Source of the DNA: Bradyrhizobium sp. B124
Lineage (GTDB): Bacteria > Pseudomonadota > Alphaproteobacteria > Rhizobiales > Xanthobacteraceae
Assembly: GCF_038967635.1 (NCBI RefSeq)
Contig: NZ_CP152413.1
Span: forward strand, 5,708,001 to 5,772,000
Direction: 5' to 3'
DNA length: 64,000 bases
The notes under the pieces were generated by a model. The model saw only the letters and a list, made by a program, of their open reading frames with translations, was not told the DNA's origin and ran no database searches. This document shows, in pieces, positions 8,251 through 18,705 of the stretch. Numbering within the stretch: the first letter of the stretch is position 1; each line of letters begins with the position of its first letter. The translations under genes were made by a program, and so were the position numbers.

Positions 8251-8643
8251 ATGGTCATGCGAAAGTTCTTCACGGCAGTGGTCGTCGTTCCGCTCGGACT
8301 GATCTTCATCATCTTCGCCGTCGCCAACCGTCACTGGGTGACGGTGTCGTTTGATCCCTTCAACTCTGTGACGCCGACGGTTGCGGTCACACTGCCGCTG
8401 TTCGTCGTCATCATCGCGTCCGCCATTCTCGGCGTAATCGCCGGTGGTATTGGAACCTGGTTCAAGCAAGGGCGCTGGCGCCGCGCCGCCCGGCAGCATG
8501 AGGCCGACGCCCGCCACGTCCGCGCCGAGCTCGCCGACCTCAGGGCCACGGCCTCCCGGGACGACGCGCAGCGTCGTTCGGCCCCGGCCCAGCTGGGCTT
8601 TTACGGGCCCAATGGGCGAGACAAGCAGGGCGCGACGTTGTAG
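8251..8643 (+). CDS. LapA-domain (DUF1049) inner-membrane protein
   Basis: A protein of up to 130 residues with two transmembrane segments, about 8-25 (VVVVPLGLIFIIFAVAN) and 47-70 (LPLFVVIIASAILGVIAGGIG). A basic, helical cytoplasmic tail of about 60 residues follows. This is the LapA/LPS-assembly protein A layout; E. coli LapA works with LapB in controlling LPS synthesis, but assigning that role here is inference. ATG at 8257 (M3) sits at better distance from GCGAGAG than ATG at 8251. The ihfB-lapA order is common in alphaproteobacteria and often leads into trpF, as here. Confidence 0.82.
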   Translation: MVMRKFFTAVVVVPLGLIFIIFAVANRHWVTVSFDPFNSVTPTVAVTLPLFVVIIASAILGVIAGGIGTWFKQGRWRRAARQHEADARHVRAELADLRATASRDDAQRRSAPAQLGFYGPNGRDKQGATL

Positions 8644-8719
8644 AACCCGCCCCGTCGGACCCGGGGCAACCCCTGTTCCGGCCGCCCGAAAACCCGTTTT
8701 TGAGACCCGTTTCGAGACC

Positions 8720-9375
8720 ATGCCCCTGCTCGTCAAAATCTGCGGCCTGTCCACGCGCGAGACGCTCGACGTCGCGCTTGAGGGCGGCGCGGACATGGTC
8801 GGGTTCGTGTTCTTCTCCCCGTCGCCGCGCCATATCAGCCTCGAGACCGCGCGCGAGCTTGGCAGCCGCGCCAAGGGCCGCGCTGTCAAGGTCGCGCTGA
8901 CGGTCGATGCCGACGACGCCACGCTCGAAAACATCGTCGAGACGCTGCGCCCGGATATCCTGCAATTGCACGGCAAGGAAACCACCGCGCGGCTGCGCGA
9001 CATCAAGCAGAAGTTCGGCCTGCCGCTGATGAAGGCGCTGCCGGTCGAGACCGCGGCCGACCTCGCCCCGCTGCCGGGCTATGCCGGCGTCGCCGACCGT
9101 ATCCTGTTCGATGCCCGCGCGCCGAAGGATGCCACCCGGCCCGGCGGTCTCGGCGCGCCGTTCGATTGGCACCTGCTGGAAAATCTCGATCTCGCGCTGC
9201 CCTACATGGTCTCCGGCGGGCTCAACGCCGCCAACGTCGCTGAAGCTGTCCGCGTCACCCGCGCCGGCGGGGTCGACGTGTCGTCGGGCGTCGAGCGCAC
9301 GCCGGGCGTCAAGGATCCCGAGCTGATCCGCGCCTTCATCCGCGCCGCACGCGCAACCCAAGAACTGATGGTTCG

Positions 9376-9379
<4 letters not shown>
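8720..9379 (+). CDS. trpF: Phosphoribosylanthranilate isomerase
   Basis: A 219-residue TIM-barrel enzyme of tryptophan synthesis that converts phosphoribosylanthranilate to CdRP. It starts [29 protein letters not shown], where the Cys in KICG is the catalytic base of the family, and continues with SPRHIS, LQLHGKE (phosphate-binding) and ILFDARAP with the catalytic Asp. The C-terminal phosphate site is [12 protein letters not shown]...[12 protein letters not shown] at 8720 was chosen because PRAI proteins begin immediately before KICG. Its stop overlaps the trpB start (ATGA). Confidence 0.95.
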
Positions 9380-10589
<1,210 letters not shown>

Positions 10590-10593
<4 letters not shown>

Positions 10594-11426
10594 CCACCCG
10601 TATCGACGCACGTTTCGCCGAGCTGAAGCAGCAGGGCCGCTCCGCTTTCGTCACCTTCGTGATGGCCGGCGACCCCGACGCAAAAACCTCGCTCGACATC
10701 CTCAAGGCGCTGCCGAAGGCCGGCGCCGACGTCATCGAGATCGGCATGCCCTTCACCGATCCGATGGCCGATGGCCCGTCGATCCAGGCCGCCGGCCTGC
10801 GCGCGCTCAAGGGCGGCATGACGCTGCGCAAGACGCTGGCGATGGTCCGCGACTTCCGCAAGGACGACAACACGACGCCGATCGTGCTGATGGGCTACTA
10901 CAATCCGATCTACATCTACGGCGTCGAGAGCTTCCTGGCCGATGCCAAGACCGCCGGCGTCGACGGCCTGATCATCGTCGACCTGCCGCCGGAGGAAGAT
11001 ACCGAGCTCTGCATCCCCGCGTTGAAGGCCGGGCTGAACTTCATCCGGCTGGCGACGCCGACCACCGACGACAAGCGCCTGCCGGCGGTGCTCGCGAACA
11101 CCTCGGGCTTTGTCTATTACGTCTCGATCACCGGCATCACCGGCGCTGCGACGGCCGATTCGAACGCGGTTGCGGAAGCCGTTGCCCGCATCAAGCGGCA
11201 CACCAAGCTGCCGGTCTGTGTCGGCTTCGGCATCCGCACTCCGGAAACGGCGCGCGCGATCGCCGAGAACGCCAACGGCGCCGTGGTCGGCACCGCGATC
11301 GTCGACGTGGTGCGCGCCAATCTCGATGCCGAGGGCCGCGCGACGCCGAAGACCGTGAGCGCGGTGGCGGACCTGGTGTCCGCGCTGGCGCAGGGGGTCC
11401 GGGGCGCCAAGCAGGCCGCTGAATAA
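10590..11426 (+). CDS. trpA: Tryptophan synthase alpha chain
   Basis: A 278-residue TIM barrel that cleaves indole-3-glycerol phosphate and channels indole to TrpB. The catalytic pair is Glu50 (VIEIGMPF) and Asp61 (PMADGPSIQ). [10 protein letters not shown] and the phosphate-binding [10 protein letters not shown] are present. It begins with GTG overlapping the trpB stop. No attenuator or TRAP-like leader is seen, as expected for the split trp genes of alphaproteobacteria. accD follows after 104 bp. Confidence 0.97.
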
Positions 11427-11530
11427 GCCACATTTTGCGGCAACAAGGCCGCAGACGGCGGCTTGCCGGGTTCGCCCGGCCCGCCATATATCCAGCTGGT
11501 GCGGGACCGACCCGCATTTCGGAGCGAACC

Positions 11531-12472
11531 ATGAACTGGCTCACCAACGTCGTCCGGCCGAAGATCCGCAACATCCTGCGGCGCGAGACGCCGGAAAACC
11601 TCTGGATCAAGTGCCCGGATTCCGGGCAGCTGGTGTTCTACAAGGACGTCGAGGCCAACCAGTTCGTGATCCCCGGCTCGAACTACCACATGCGCATGGG
11701 CGCGGTGGCGCGGTTGAAGTCGATCTTCGACAACGAGACCTGGTTCGACGTCGCGTTGCCCGAGGTGACGGCGGATCCGCTGAAATTCCGCGACGAGCGC
11801 AAATATGTCGACAAGATCAGGGATGCGCGGGCCAAGACCGGCCTGAACGACGCGGTCAAGGTCGGCTACGGCAAGCTCGAAGGCACCGGCGTCGTGGTCG
11901 CGGTGCAGGATTTCGATTTCATGGGCGGTTCGCTCGGCATGGCCGCCGGTGAAGCGATCGTGCGCGGGCTCGAGCTCGCGGTCGAGAAGAAGTCGCCCTT
12001 CATTGTGTTCGCCGCGTCCGGCGGCGCGCGGATGCAGGAAGGCATCCTGTCGCTGATGCAGATGCCGCGCACCACGGTCGGCGTGCAGATGCTGCGCGAG
12101 GCGAAGCAGCCCTACATCGTGGTGCTGACCAATCCGACCACCGGCGGCGTCACCGCCTCCTATGCGATGCTCGGCGACGTCCAGATTGCCGAACCCGGTG
12201 CGCTGATCGGCTTTGCCGGCGCCCGCGTGATCGAGCAGACCATTCGCGAGAAGCTGCCGGAAGGTTTCCAGCGCGCCGAGTATCTGCGCGAGCACGGCAT
12301 GGTCGACATGGTCGTGCACCGCCATGAGATGAAGGCCATGCTGGCGCGGCTGTGCCGCCTGCTGACCAAGGCGCCGGCGCTTGAAACCGCGTCCAAGCCC
12401 ACGGTTGCCGTCACCGAGCCGGCCCAGATCGTCACGGCACCGGAGACGGTGCCGGCCGCGCCGCACGCGTGA
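11531..12472 (+). CDS. accD: Acetyl-CoA carboxylase carboxyltransferase subunit beta
   Basis: A 313-residue beta half of the carboxyltransferase that moves the carboxyl group from biotin to acetyl-CoA, the first step of fatty-acid synthesis. The crotonase-fold core is intact ([64 protein letters not shown]). The N-terminal Cys4 zinc ribbon of E. coli AccD is not: only Cys28 remains, and the other three positions are Ser31, Ile47 and Ser50. GGAGCG lies 4 bp before ATG 11531. The last 35 residues are a Pro/Ala/Val-rich tail. The stop overlaps folC (GTGA). Confidence 0.95.
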   Translation: MNWLTNVVRPKIRNILRRETPENLWIKCPDSGQLVFYKDVEANQFVIPGSNYHMRMGAVARLKSIFDNETWFDVALPEVTADPLKFRDERKYVDKIRDARAKTGLNDAVKVGYGKLEGTGVVVAVQDFDFMGGSLGMAAGEAIVRGLELAVEKKSPFIVFAASGGARMQEGILSLMQMPRTTVGVQMLREAKQPYIVVLTNPTTGGVTASYAMLGDVQIAEPGALIGFAGARVIEQTIREKLPEGFQRAEYLREHGMVDMVVHRHEMKAMLARLCRLLTKAPALETASKPTVAVTEPAQIVTAPETVPAAPHA

Positions 12473-13812
12473 CCGCAAGCGCCGCCCCATCGCAACCCTC
12501 GTTCGAGGCGTTGATCGCGCGGATATCGGCGCTGCATCCGAAGCGCATCGATCTCAGCCTCGATCGCATGCGCGGCCTGATGGAGCGGCTCGATCATCCC
12601 GAGCGCAAGCTGCCGCCGGTGATCCATGTCGCCGGCACCAATGGCAAGGGCTCGACCATTGCCTATCTGCGCGCGATCCTCGAAGCCGCCGGCCTGCGCG
12701 TGCACGTCTTCACCTCGCCCTATCTGGTCCGGCTCAACGAATGCTACCGGCTGGGTGCCACGGGCGGCGGCAAGCTCGTCGCTGACGACGAGCTGCGCAC
12801 GACGTTCGAGCATTGCGAGCGCATCAACGCCGGCAACCCCATCACCATCTTCGAGATGGAAACCGCAGTCGCGTTCTGCCTGTTCGCAAAGTATCCGGCC
12901 GACGTGACGCTGCTCGAGGTCGGCCTCGGCGGCCGGCTGGATTCCACCAATGTGGTCGAGACGCCGCTGGCCTCGGTGATTACGCCGGTCAGCATGGATC
13001 ACATGGAATTCCTCGGCGATACGCTGACTTTGATCGCCGGCGAGAAGGCCGCGATCATCAAGCGCAAGGTGCCGGTGATCTCTGCCGAGCAGGCGCCGGA
13101 CGCGATGGCCGTGATCGAGGCGGAGGCGAACCGCATGCGCGCGCCGCTGCATGCGGCCGGCCAGCAATGGCATGTCGGCGTCGAGCGCGGCCGGCTGGTC
13201 TATCAGGATGAGCGCGGCTTGATGGACCTCGCCGCGCCAAAGCTGTTCGGCCGGCACCAGTTCGACAACGCGGGCCTCGCGATCGCGACCTTGCGTGCGA
13301 TCGACACCTTCAAGCTCAACATCGCGGCCTATGAGGCCGGCATCGTCAATGCGGAATGGCCGGCGCGGATGCAGCGGCTGGTCTCAGGTAGCCTGGTCTG
13401 CCAGGGGCCGCAGGGCTCCGAGGTCTGGCTCGATGGCGGCCACAATGCCGAGGGCGGCCGCGTTGCGGCGGCGGCACTCGGCGACCTCGAGGAGCGCGTG
13501 TCGCGGCCGCTGGTCGTGATCGCAGGCATGATGGCCAACAAGGATGCCAATGCCTTCCTCGCCAATTTCGCCGGGCTGACGCGCCACATCATCGCGGTCC
13601 CGGTGCCCGGCCGCGACAACGGCATGGCGCCGGACAAGCTCGCAGATGCCGCGCGTGCGCTCGGCATGCGGGTCGAGATCGTATCCGGCGTCGACGCCGC
13701 GTTGCAACGGCTCGCCAGGCTGGCCTACGAGGTGCCGCCGCGCATCCTGATCACCGGCTCGCTGTACCTCGCGGGTCCCGTGCTTGCGGCCAACGGCACG
13801 CCTCCTGCATAA
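12469..13812 (+). CDS. folC: Bifunctional dihydrofolate synthase/folylpolyglutamate synthase
   Basis: A 447-residue Mur-ligase-fold enzyme that adds glutamate to dihydropteroate and to reduced folates. [17 protein letters not shown] (about 51-67) is the ATP P-loop signature. [28 protein letters not shown] and [16 protein letters not shown] are the substrate and metal segments, and [14 protein letters not shown] is the C-terminal glutamate-ligase site. The GTG start overlaps the accD stop by 4 bp, a gene pair common in proteobacteria. Confidence 0.95.
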   Translation: MTASAAPSQPSFEALIARISALHPKRIDLSLDRMRGLMERLDHPERKLPPVIHVAGTNGKGSTIAYLRAILEAAGLRVHVFTSPYLVRLNECYRLGATGGGKLVADDELRTTFEHCERINAGNPITIFEMETAVAFCLFAKYPADVTLLEVGLGGRLDSTNVVETPLASVITPVSMDHMEFLGDTLTLIAGEKAAIIKRKVPVISAEQAPDAMAVIEAEANRMRAPLHAAGQQWHVGVERGRLVYQDERGLMDLAAPKLFGRHQFDNAGLAIATLRAIDTFKLNIAAYEAGIVNAEWPARMQRLVSGSLVCQGPQGSEVWLDGGHNAEGGRVAAAALGDLEERVSRPLVVIAGMMANKDANAFLANFAGLTRHIIAVPVPGRDNGMAPDKLADAARALGMRVEIVSGVDAALQRLARLAYEVPPRILITGSLYLAGPVLAANGTPPA

Positions 13813-13860
13813 ATGGTCCCGCGTCCCGGATGCGGTGCGCATGTGGGAGGACGAGACACC

Positions 13861-14601
13861 ATGCGTTTTGCTGCGATCGCCGACATCCACGGCAACCACC
13901 TCGCGCTTGAAGCGGTGCTGTCGGATATCCGCGCGCAGGGCATTTCCGACATCGTCGATCTCGGCGACATGGTGAGCGGGCCGCTCGACGCCCGGCCGAC
14001 CATCGACATGCTGATGGCGCTCGATGCGGTCCATCTGCTCGGCAATCACGACCGCTATCTGATCGACCGCCCGCACGAGAAGATGGGTTCCTGGGAGCGG
14101 CTGACCTACACCCAGCTCGAGCCGCGGCATCTCGACTGGCTGCGCACGCTGCCGCCGAATGCGGTCTATCGCGACGAGGTGTTCCTGTGTCACGCGACGC
14201 CGCAGGACGACGAGACCTACTGGCTCGAGACGGTGCTGCCGGGCGGCGAAGTCTGCATGTCCACGCTGGAATCGATCGAGGCGCGGGCGGCCGGCGTGAC
14301 GCAATCGCTGATCCTGTGCGCGCACACCCATACCGCGCGCGCCGTGCGGTTTCGCGATGGGCGGCTGATCGTCAATCCCGGCAGCGTCGGCTCACCCGGC
14401 TATCGCGCCGGCAAGCCATATCCGCATGTCGTGGAGGCCGGTTCGCCCGATGCGCGCTACGCGATTCTTGAACAGGTCGGTCGCGACTGGGACGTCACCT
14501 TCCGCCACATCCCCTACGATCACGCCGCGATGGCGGCGCTGGCGCGGCGCAATGGTCAAGCCGAGCTCGCCTCGGCGCTGGCGACGGGATGGATCAGGTA
14601 A
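13861..14601 (+). CDS. Calcineurin-like metallophosphoesterase (YfcE/PP-like)
   Basis: A 246-residue metallophosphatase. The metal ligands are all visible: DIHGN at 8-12, VDLGDMVSGP near 37, LGNHDRY near 60, a His in FLCHATP, and the HTHTA of the last metal site near 155. INPGSVGSPG is typical of the YfcE/phosphodiesterase branch. The substrate cannot be inferred. ATG at 13861 begins exactly at the first strand (MRFAAIADIHGN), with GGGAGGA about 12 bp upstream. It follows folC by 48 bp. Confidence 0.88.
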   Translation: MRFAAIADIHGNHLALEAVLSDIRAQGISDIVDLGDMVSGPLDARPTIDMLMALDAVHLLGNHDRYLIDRPHEKMGSWERLTYTQLEPRHLDWLRTLPPNAVYRDEVFLCHATPQDDETYWLETVLPGGEVCMSTLESIEARAAGVTQSLILCAHTHTARAVRFRDGRLIVNPGSVGSPGYRAGKPYPHVVEAGSPDARYAILEQVGRDWDVTFRHIPYDHAAMAALARRNGQAELASALATGWIR

Positions 14602-14620
14602 TCTGCCTGCGTGCAATCTT

Positions 14621-14714
14621 CGTCACACGCGGGCTTGACCCGCGTGTCCATCAATCTTCGTAAGTACCTCTTTTCCAAAGCGGATGGATGGCCGGGTCAA
14701 GCCCGGCCATGACG
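14621..14714. repeat. Intergenic double hairpin (family C)
   Basis: Two perfect hairpins: ACACGCGGG-N5-CCCGCGTGT at 14625-14647 and ATGGCCGGG-N5-CCCGGCCAT near 14688-14710, joined by about 40 bp. The loops (cttga and tcaag) are also reverse complements of one another. It occupies the convergent gap between the phosphoesterase gene and trxA. Confidence 0.75.
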
Positions 14715-14734
14715 AGCGAGGATTCATCTCGCTC

Positions 14735-14765
14735 AAAACAAAACGGCCGGCATGACGCCGGCCGT
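14735..14765 (-). terminator. Rho-independent terminator of trxA
   Basis: On the minus strand a 9-bp stem ACGGCCGGC/GCCGGCCGT with a 5-nt loop is followed by TTTGTTTTG. It starts 27 bp past the trxA stop. Confidence 0.88.
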
Positions 14766-14792
14766 GTCGCAATTCGGCTAATTCGAAACAGA

Positions 14793-15113
14793 TCAGACCG
14801 CAGCGGTGATCCACTGCTGCAGCTTGGCCTTCGGCGCGGCGCCGACCTGACGGGACGCCATCTCGCCGCCCTTGAAGATCATCAGGGTCGGGATCGACAT
14901 CACGCCATACTTCGACGCGGTCTTCGGGCTCTCGTCGACGTTGAGCTTCACGATCTTGACCTTGTCGCCCATCGCGCCGGAAATCTCATCGAGAGCGGGC
15001 GCGATCATGCGGCAGGGTCCGCACCACTCGGCCCAGAAGTCGACGACCACCGGCCCGGTCGCCTTGAGCACTTCGGCTTCGAAATCGGCGTCAGAAACCT
15101 TGCCAACGGCCAT
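14793..15113 (-). CDS. trxA: Thioredoxin
   Basis: A 106-residue cytoplasmic disulfide reductase. The active site is WCGPC with Cys31 and Cys34, and the cis-Pro lies in MSIPTLMIF. DFWAEW and the GGEMASRQVG strand are canonical. ATG at 15113 has GAGG 8 bp upstream. It is the last gene of the addB-addA-trxA block on this strand; 115 bp separate it from addA, so it may also have its own promoter. Confidence 0.96.
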   Translation of the reverse strand: MAVGKVSDADFEAEVLKATGPVVVDFWAEWCGPCRMIAPALDEISGAMGDKVKIVKLNVDESPKTASKYGVMSIPTLMIFKGGEMASRQVGAAPKAKLQQWITAAV

Positions 15114-15228
15114 GTGAGTACCTCGTACGGTTGAGAAAAGGGCGCGGCGGAGAATCGCGCCCGGGGAGCATGGGTCAAACCTATGAACGCCCCCTTGCCG
15201 GGTCAAGCTCGCTCACGCCGACATGAAC

Positions 15229-18200
15229 TTATGCCAGCCCGGCGTCCAGCGCGGGGGCGGAAATCTCCATGATTTCAGGTGTTTCGGTCCAAAGCAGCGC
15301 GGCCCGGACGGGCAGCTGGGGATAAAGCTTCGCCAGCACGGCCCGATAGAGCGCGAGCTGCCGCACATAGCCCCGTGGCGCCTCCGCGGCGGTCTTCGGC
15401 GGGGCGTGGTTGGTCTTGAAATCGACGATCAGGACGTCGGTCGGCGTCACCACCAGCCGGTCGATCTGGCCCGAGACCAGCGCCTTCGGCTGGCCTGGCC
15501 GCTCCAGCCGTCCGACGATCGAGACCTCCGCGCGGCTGCCGGGCGCGAACACCGCGGCGAAACGGGGATCGGCAATCAAGTCCAGCACCTGGTCAGCGAG
15601 CGCGGCTTGCTCCTTGTCGCTCCAGCCGTCGGCGTTGCGCGCGAGGTAGCCGAGCGCGGCGGTGCGCCGCCGCTCGGCGGCAATTCCGGGCAACGATTGC
15701 AGCAGGCGATGTACCAGCGTGCCGCGTTGCAGGGCGCGGGCGCGCAGCAGCACCGATTCGCCGGTTCGTATCGGATGGCTGTCGCCATCGGCCGGATCGG
15801 ACGGGCGCAGTACGCCCGCGGCGAAAGCTTCAGGTGCGGCCGCGGTCCGCAGCCAGGACGGCAGTGCGATCGACGCTACGGCCGTTGACGCAACAGCGCC
15901 GGTGAGATCGGCAACGTCGTCGGGCCGCGAATAGCGCATCACCTTGCCGGCCGGCGTCTCGAGCTCTTCGAGCTTCAGCCCGGAATTGGCGAGCCCCTTG
16001 GTGATCAGATCGTACCAGGAGGATTTCCGCACCGTGTTCATGTTGCCGGGCATGCAGCCGCCGACGATCAGCCGGTCGGCCGCACGCGTCATCGCGACAT
16101 AGAGCAGGCGGCGATACTCGTCCTCGGTGTCGCCGAGCATCGCCTTGCGCGCATCGGCGACATTGGGTGGATCCTCGGCCTTCTTGCCGGCCCACACCAC
16201 GACGCCGGGCGCGTTCGGCGCGGCATTGCCCTGCGGTAGATGGATCAGCCGCAGCCGCTGCGTGTCCGACGGCGAGGTCGTGGTGTCGACCAGGAACACG
16301 ACCGATGCCTCGAGGCCCTTGGCGCCGTGCACGGTCATGACGCGAACCTCGTCGCGCGAAATCTCCATGTCGCGCTTCACCTCGGTGTCGGCGGCGCGCA
16401 GCCAGGCGATAAAGCCCTGCAGCGAGGCCGGCGCCTTGCGCTCATAGCCCAGCGCGAGCTCGAGGAATTCGTCGAGCGCATCATTGGCCTCGTGGCCAAG
16501 CCGGCGCAGGATGCGCGCCCGTCCGCCGTCGCCGCCGAGCAGCCAGGCATAGAACGCGAACGGCGTCTCCTCGGTGAAGCGGCGCTCGCATTGTTCGAGG
16601 CGGCGCAGCGCGGCCGACAAGCGCTCATCGCTCGGCGCCTGTGCGGCCAACGCCTCGCGCAGCGCGCCGCGGCGCTGGTACGCCAGCTTGAACAGATCGT
16701 CGTCGGTGAGGCCGAACAGCGGGCTCTTCAGCGCCACCGCCAGCGCGAGGTCGTCCTGCGGCAGCAGCAGCGCGTCGGCGAGGTTCATCAGGTCGATGAT
16801 CGCGATGTGCTCGGTCAGCTTCAGCCGGTCGGCGCCGGCAACCGGAATGTTGGCGTGCTTGAGCGCCTGGATCACCGCGTCGAACGCGTTGCCGCGCCGC
16901 CGCACCAGGATCAGCATGTCGCCATAGCGTAGCGGCTGTCGTCCGCCTTCACTGCCGGTCATGGTGCCGCTAGAGACGAGGCGCTTGATCTCGGCCTGGA
17001 TGCGCCGTGCGAGCTTTACTTCGGGGCTGGTCACCGAGACGCCGTCGAACGGCGCGCGCCAGCCCTCGATGTCCTGGCGGTCGTCGGCTACGGCGAGATC
17101 CCAGAGCTCGATCAGGCTGGGGCCGGCGTCGGCCATCGCATTGTGGATCGGATAGCCGTTCTCCACCGCGTGGATGCTGCGGAAGATCTCCTGCTCGCGG
17201 AATACATGGTCGACCGAATGCAGGATCACCGGCCCCGAGCGGAACGAATAGGTGAACGACACCGGATCGAATTTCAGCCCGGCTTCCTCGAACCGCCGCT
17301 TCAGCTCGCGCCGCCGCAGATCGAACTCGCGGGGTGCTGCGCCCTGGAACGAGAAGATCGACTGCTTCTCGTCGCCGACCGCGAACACGGTACGCACCAG
17401 GCCGTCGCGCGCGCCGGCGCCGGAGGTGAATTCCGAGATGATATGCGCGACGATGTCCCATTGCCGCGGGCTGGTGTCCTGCGCCTCGTCGATCAGCACG
17501 TGATCGACGCCGCGGTCGAGCTTGTAATGCACCCAGCCTGAGGAGACGCGGTCGAGCATCGCCAGCGTCTTGTCGATCAGATCGTCATAATCGAGCAGGC
17601 CGCGCTCCAGCTTCTCGCGCCGGTAGTGCGCGGCCGCCGCGGTCGCGATGTGGATCAGCGCCTCGGTGCGGTCGCGCGCCACCACGGCGCGGCGGCGCTC
17701 GATCAGGGGACTAAGACGATCGACCTCCGCCTCGAACCGGTGGCCCGCGACGGCATTCTTCTTGATGAAGTTGTTGGTGATGACAGACGCGCGCGGCGCA
17801 CGGTCATCGGTCAGGAAGACGCCGAGATATTCCTCGACCTGGGCTGCTCCGGTAAAGGTCAGCGCGCTCCGCAGCCGCTCGGCCTGCTTCTGGTCCGCCT
17901 TGCTGCTGGTGTCGAGGAGCGTCGCCAGCTCCTTCCAGCTCGACCGCGGCAGGTTCGGTCCATCGACGATCTCGCGCTCGACATCCTCGATGCGAATATC
18001 GGCCGGGACGCCGAGCGCGGCCGACATCTGCGCGGCGGCGGCTGCGGCGTTGCCGGCGGCATCGGTCCAGGCCATGAAATGGTCGCGGCTCAGACAAGCC
18101 TCGCGGACCACCTCCTTGAAGGTGACGTCGGCGGCATTCGCCATCGCCGTCCGCAGCGCGCGGCCGATGGGACTGTCGGGAATCCGCGACGCCTCGAGGA

Positions 18201-18705
18201 ACACCGCGAGATTGGCGCGTTCCATCATTTCGTTCTGGTCGCGGTCGTCCAGCACGGCGAAGCGCGCCGGCACGTTGGCCTCGAACGGAAACTGTTGCAG
18301 CAGACGGGTGCACAGCGCGTGGATGGTCTGCACCTTCAAGCCGCCGGGCGTTTCCAGCGCGCAGGCAAACAGCTTGCGCGCCTCGCGCCGCAGCGAAGCG
18401 CTCGGATGTGCAATGCCGGCCTCGCGGATCGCGACGTTGAGCGCCTCGTCGTCGAGCGTCACCCAGTGGCCGAGCGTCGTGAACACGCGTTCGGCCATGT
18501 TGGCCGCGGCAGCCTTGGTGAAGGTGATGCAGAGGATCTTCTCTGGCGGCACGCCGGACAGCAGCAGGCGGATCACGCGCTGGACCAGCACGTGGGTCTT
18601 GCCGGAACCGGCATTGGCCGACACGAACGTCGACACCTTCGGATCGGACGCGCGCGCCTGCGCGTCGCGCACCGCTGGCGGGATGGGTCTGATAGCCTTC
18701 ACCAT
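15229..18705 (-). CDS. addA: Double-strand break repair helicase-nuclease AddA
   Basis: A 1158-residue UvrD/RecB-type helicase with a C-terminal nuclease, one half of the AddAB (RecBCD-equivalent) complex. The Walker A motif is SANAGSGKTHVLVQR near residues 26-40. HVLIDEAQDTSPRQW is motif II, DEKQSIFSFQGA motif III and VMTVHGAKGLEASVVFLVDT motif V. The nuclease motif GQIDRLVVTPTDVLIVDFKTN lies in the last 100 residues. The start overlaps the end of addB. ATG at 18705 has GAGGA directly before it, so the adjoining GTG at 18702 may be used instead. Confidence 0.95.
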   Translation of the reverse strand: MVKAIRPIPPAVRDAQARASDPKVSTFVSANAGSGKTHVLVQRVIRLLLSGVPPEKILCITFTKAAAANMAERVFTTLGHWVTLDDEALNVAIREAGIAHPSASLRREARKLFACALETPGGLKVQTIHALCTRLLQQFPFEANVPARFAVLDDRDQNEMMERANLAVFLEASRIPDSPIGRALRTAMANAADVTFKEVVREACLSRDHFMAWTDAAGNAAAAAAQMSAALGVPADIRIEDVEREIVDGPNLPRSSWKELATLLDTSSKADQKQAERLRSALTFTGAAQVEEYLGVFLTDDRAPRASVITNNFIKKNAVAGHRFEAEVDRLSPLIERRRAVVARDRTEALIHIATAAAAHYRREKLERGLLDYDDLIDKTLAMLDRVSSGWVHYKLDRGVDHVLIDEAQDTSPRQWDIVAHIISEFTSGAGARDGLVRTVFAVGDEKQSIFSFQGAAPREFDLRRRELKRRFEEAGLKFDPVSFTYSFRSGPVILHSVDHVFREQEIFRSIHAVENGYPIHNAMADAGPSLIELWDLAVADDRQDIEGWRAPFDGVSVTSPEVKLARRIQAEIKRLVSSGTMTGSEGGRQPLRYGDMLILVRRRGNAFDAVIQALKHANIPVAGADRLKLTEHIAIIDLMNLADALLLPQDDLALAVALKSPLFGLTDDDLFKLAYQRRGALREALAAQAPSDERLSAALRRLEQCERRFTEETPFAFYAWLLGGDGGRARILRRLGHEANDALDEFLELALGYERKAPASLQGFIAWLRAADTEVKRDMEISRDEVRVMTVHGAKGLEASVVFLVDTTTSPSDTQRLRLIHLPQGNAAPNAPGVVVWAGKKAEDPPNVADARKAMLGDTEDEYRRLLYVAMTRAADRLIVGGCMPGNMNTVRKSSWYDLITKGLANSGLKLEELETPAGKVMRYSRPDDVADLTGAVASTAVASIALPSWLRTAAAPEAFAAGVLRPSDPADGDSHPIRTGESVLLRARALQRGTLVHRLLQSLPGIAAERRRTAALGYLARNADGWSDKEQAALADQVLDLIADPRFAAVFAPGSRAEVSIVGRLERPGQPKALVSGQIDRLVVTPTDVLIVDFKTNHAPPKTAAEAPRGYVRQLALYRAVLAKLYPQLPVRAALLWTETPEIMEISAPALDAGLA

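Noticed and set aside
8644..8719. A trp attenuator or T-box before trpF
   Set aside because: The gap is only 76 bp and contains no Trp-rich leader frame or terminator/antiterminator pair.
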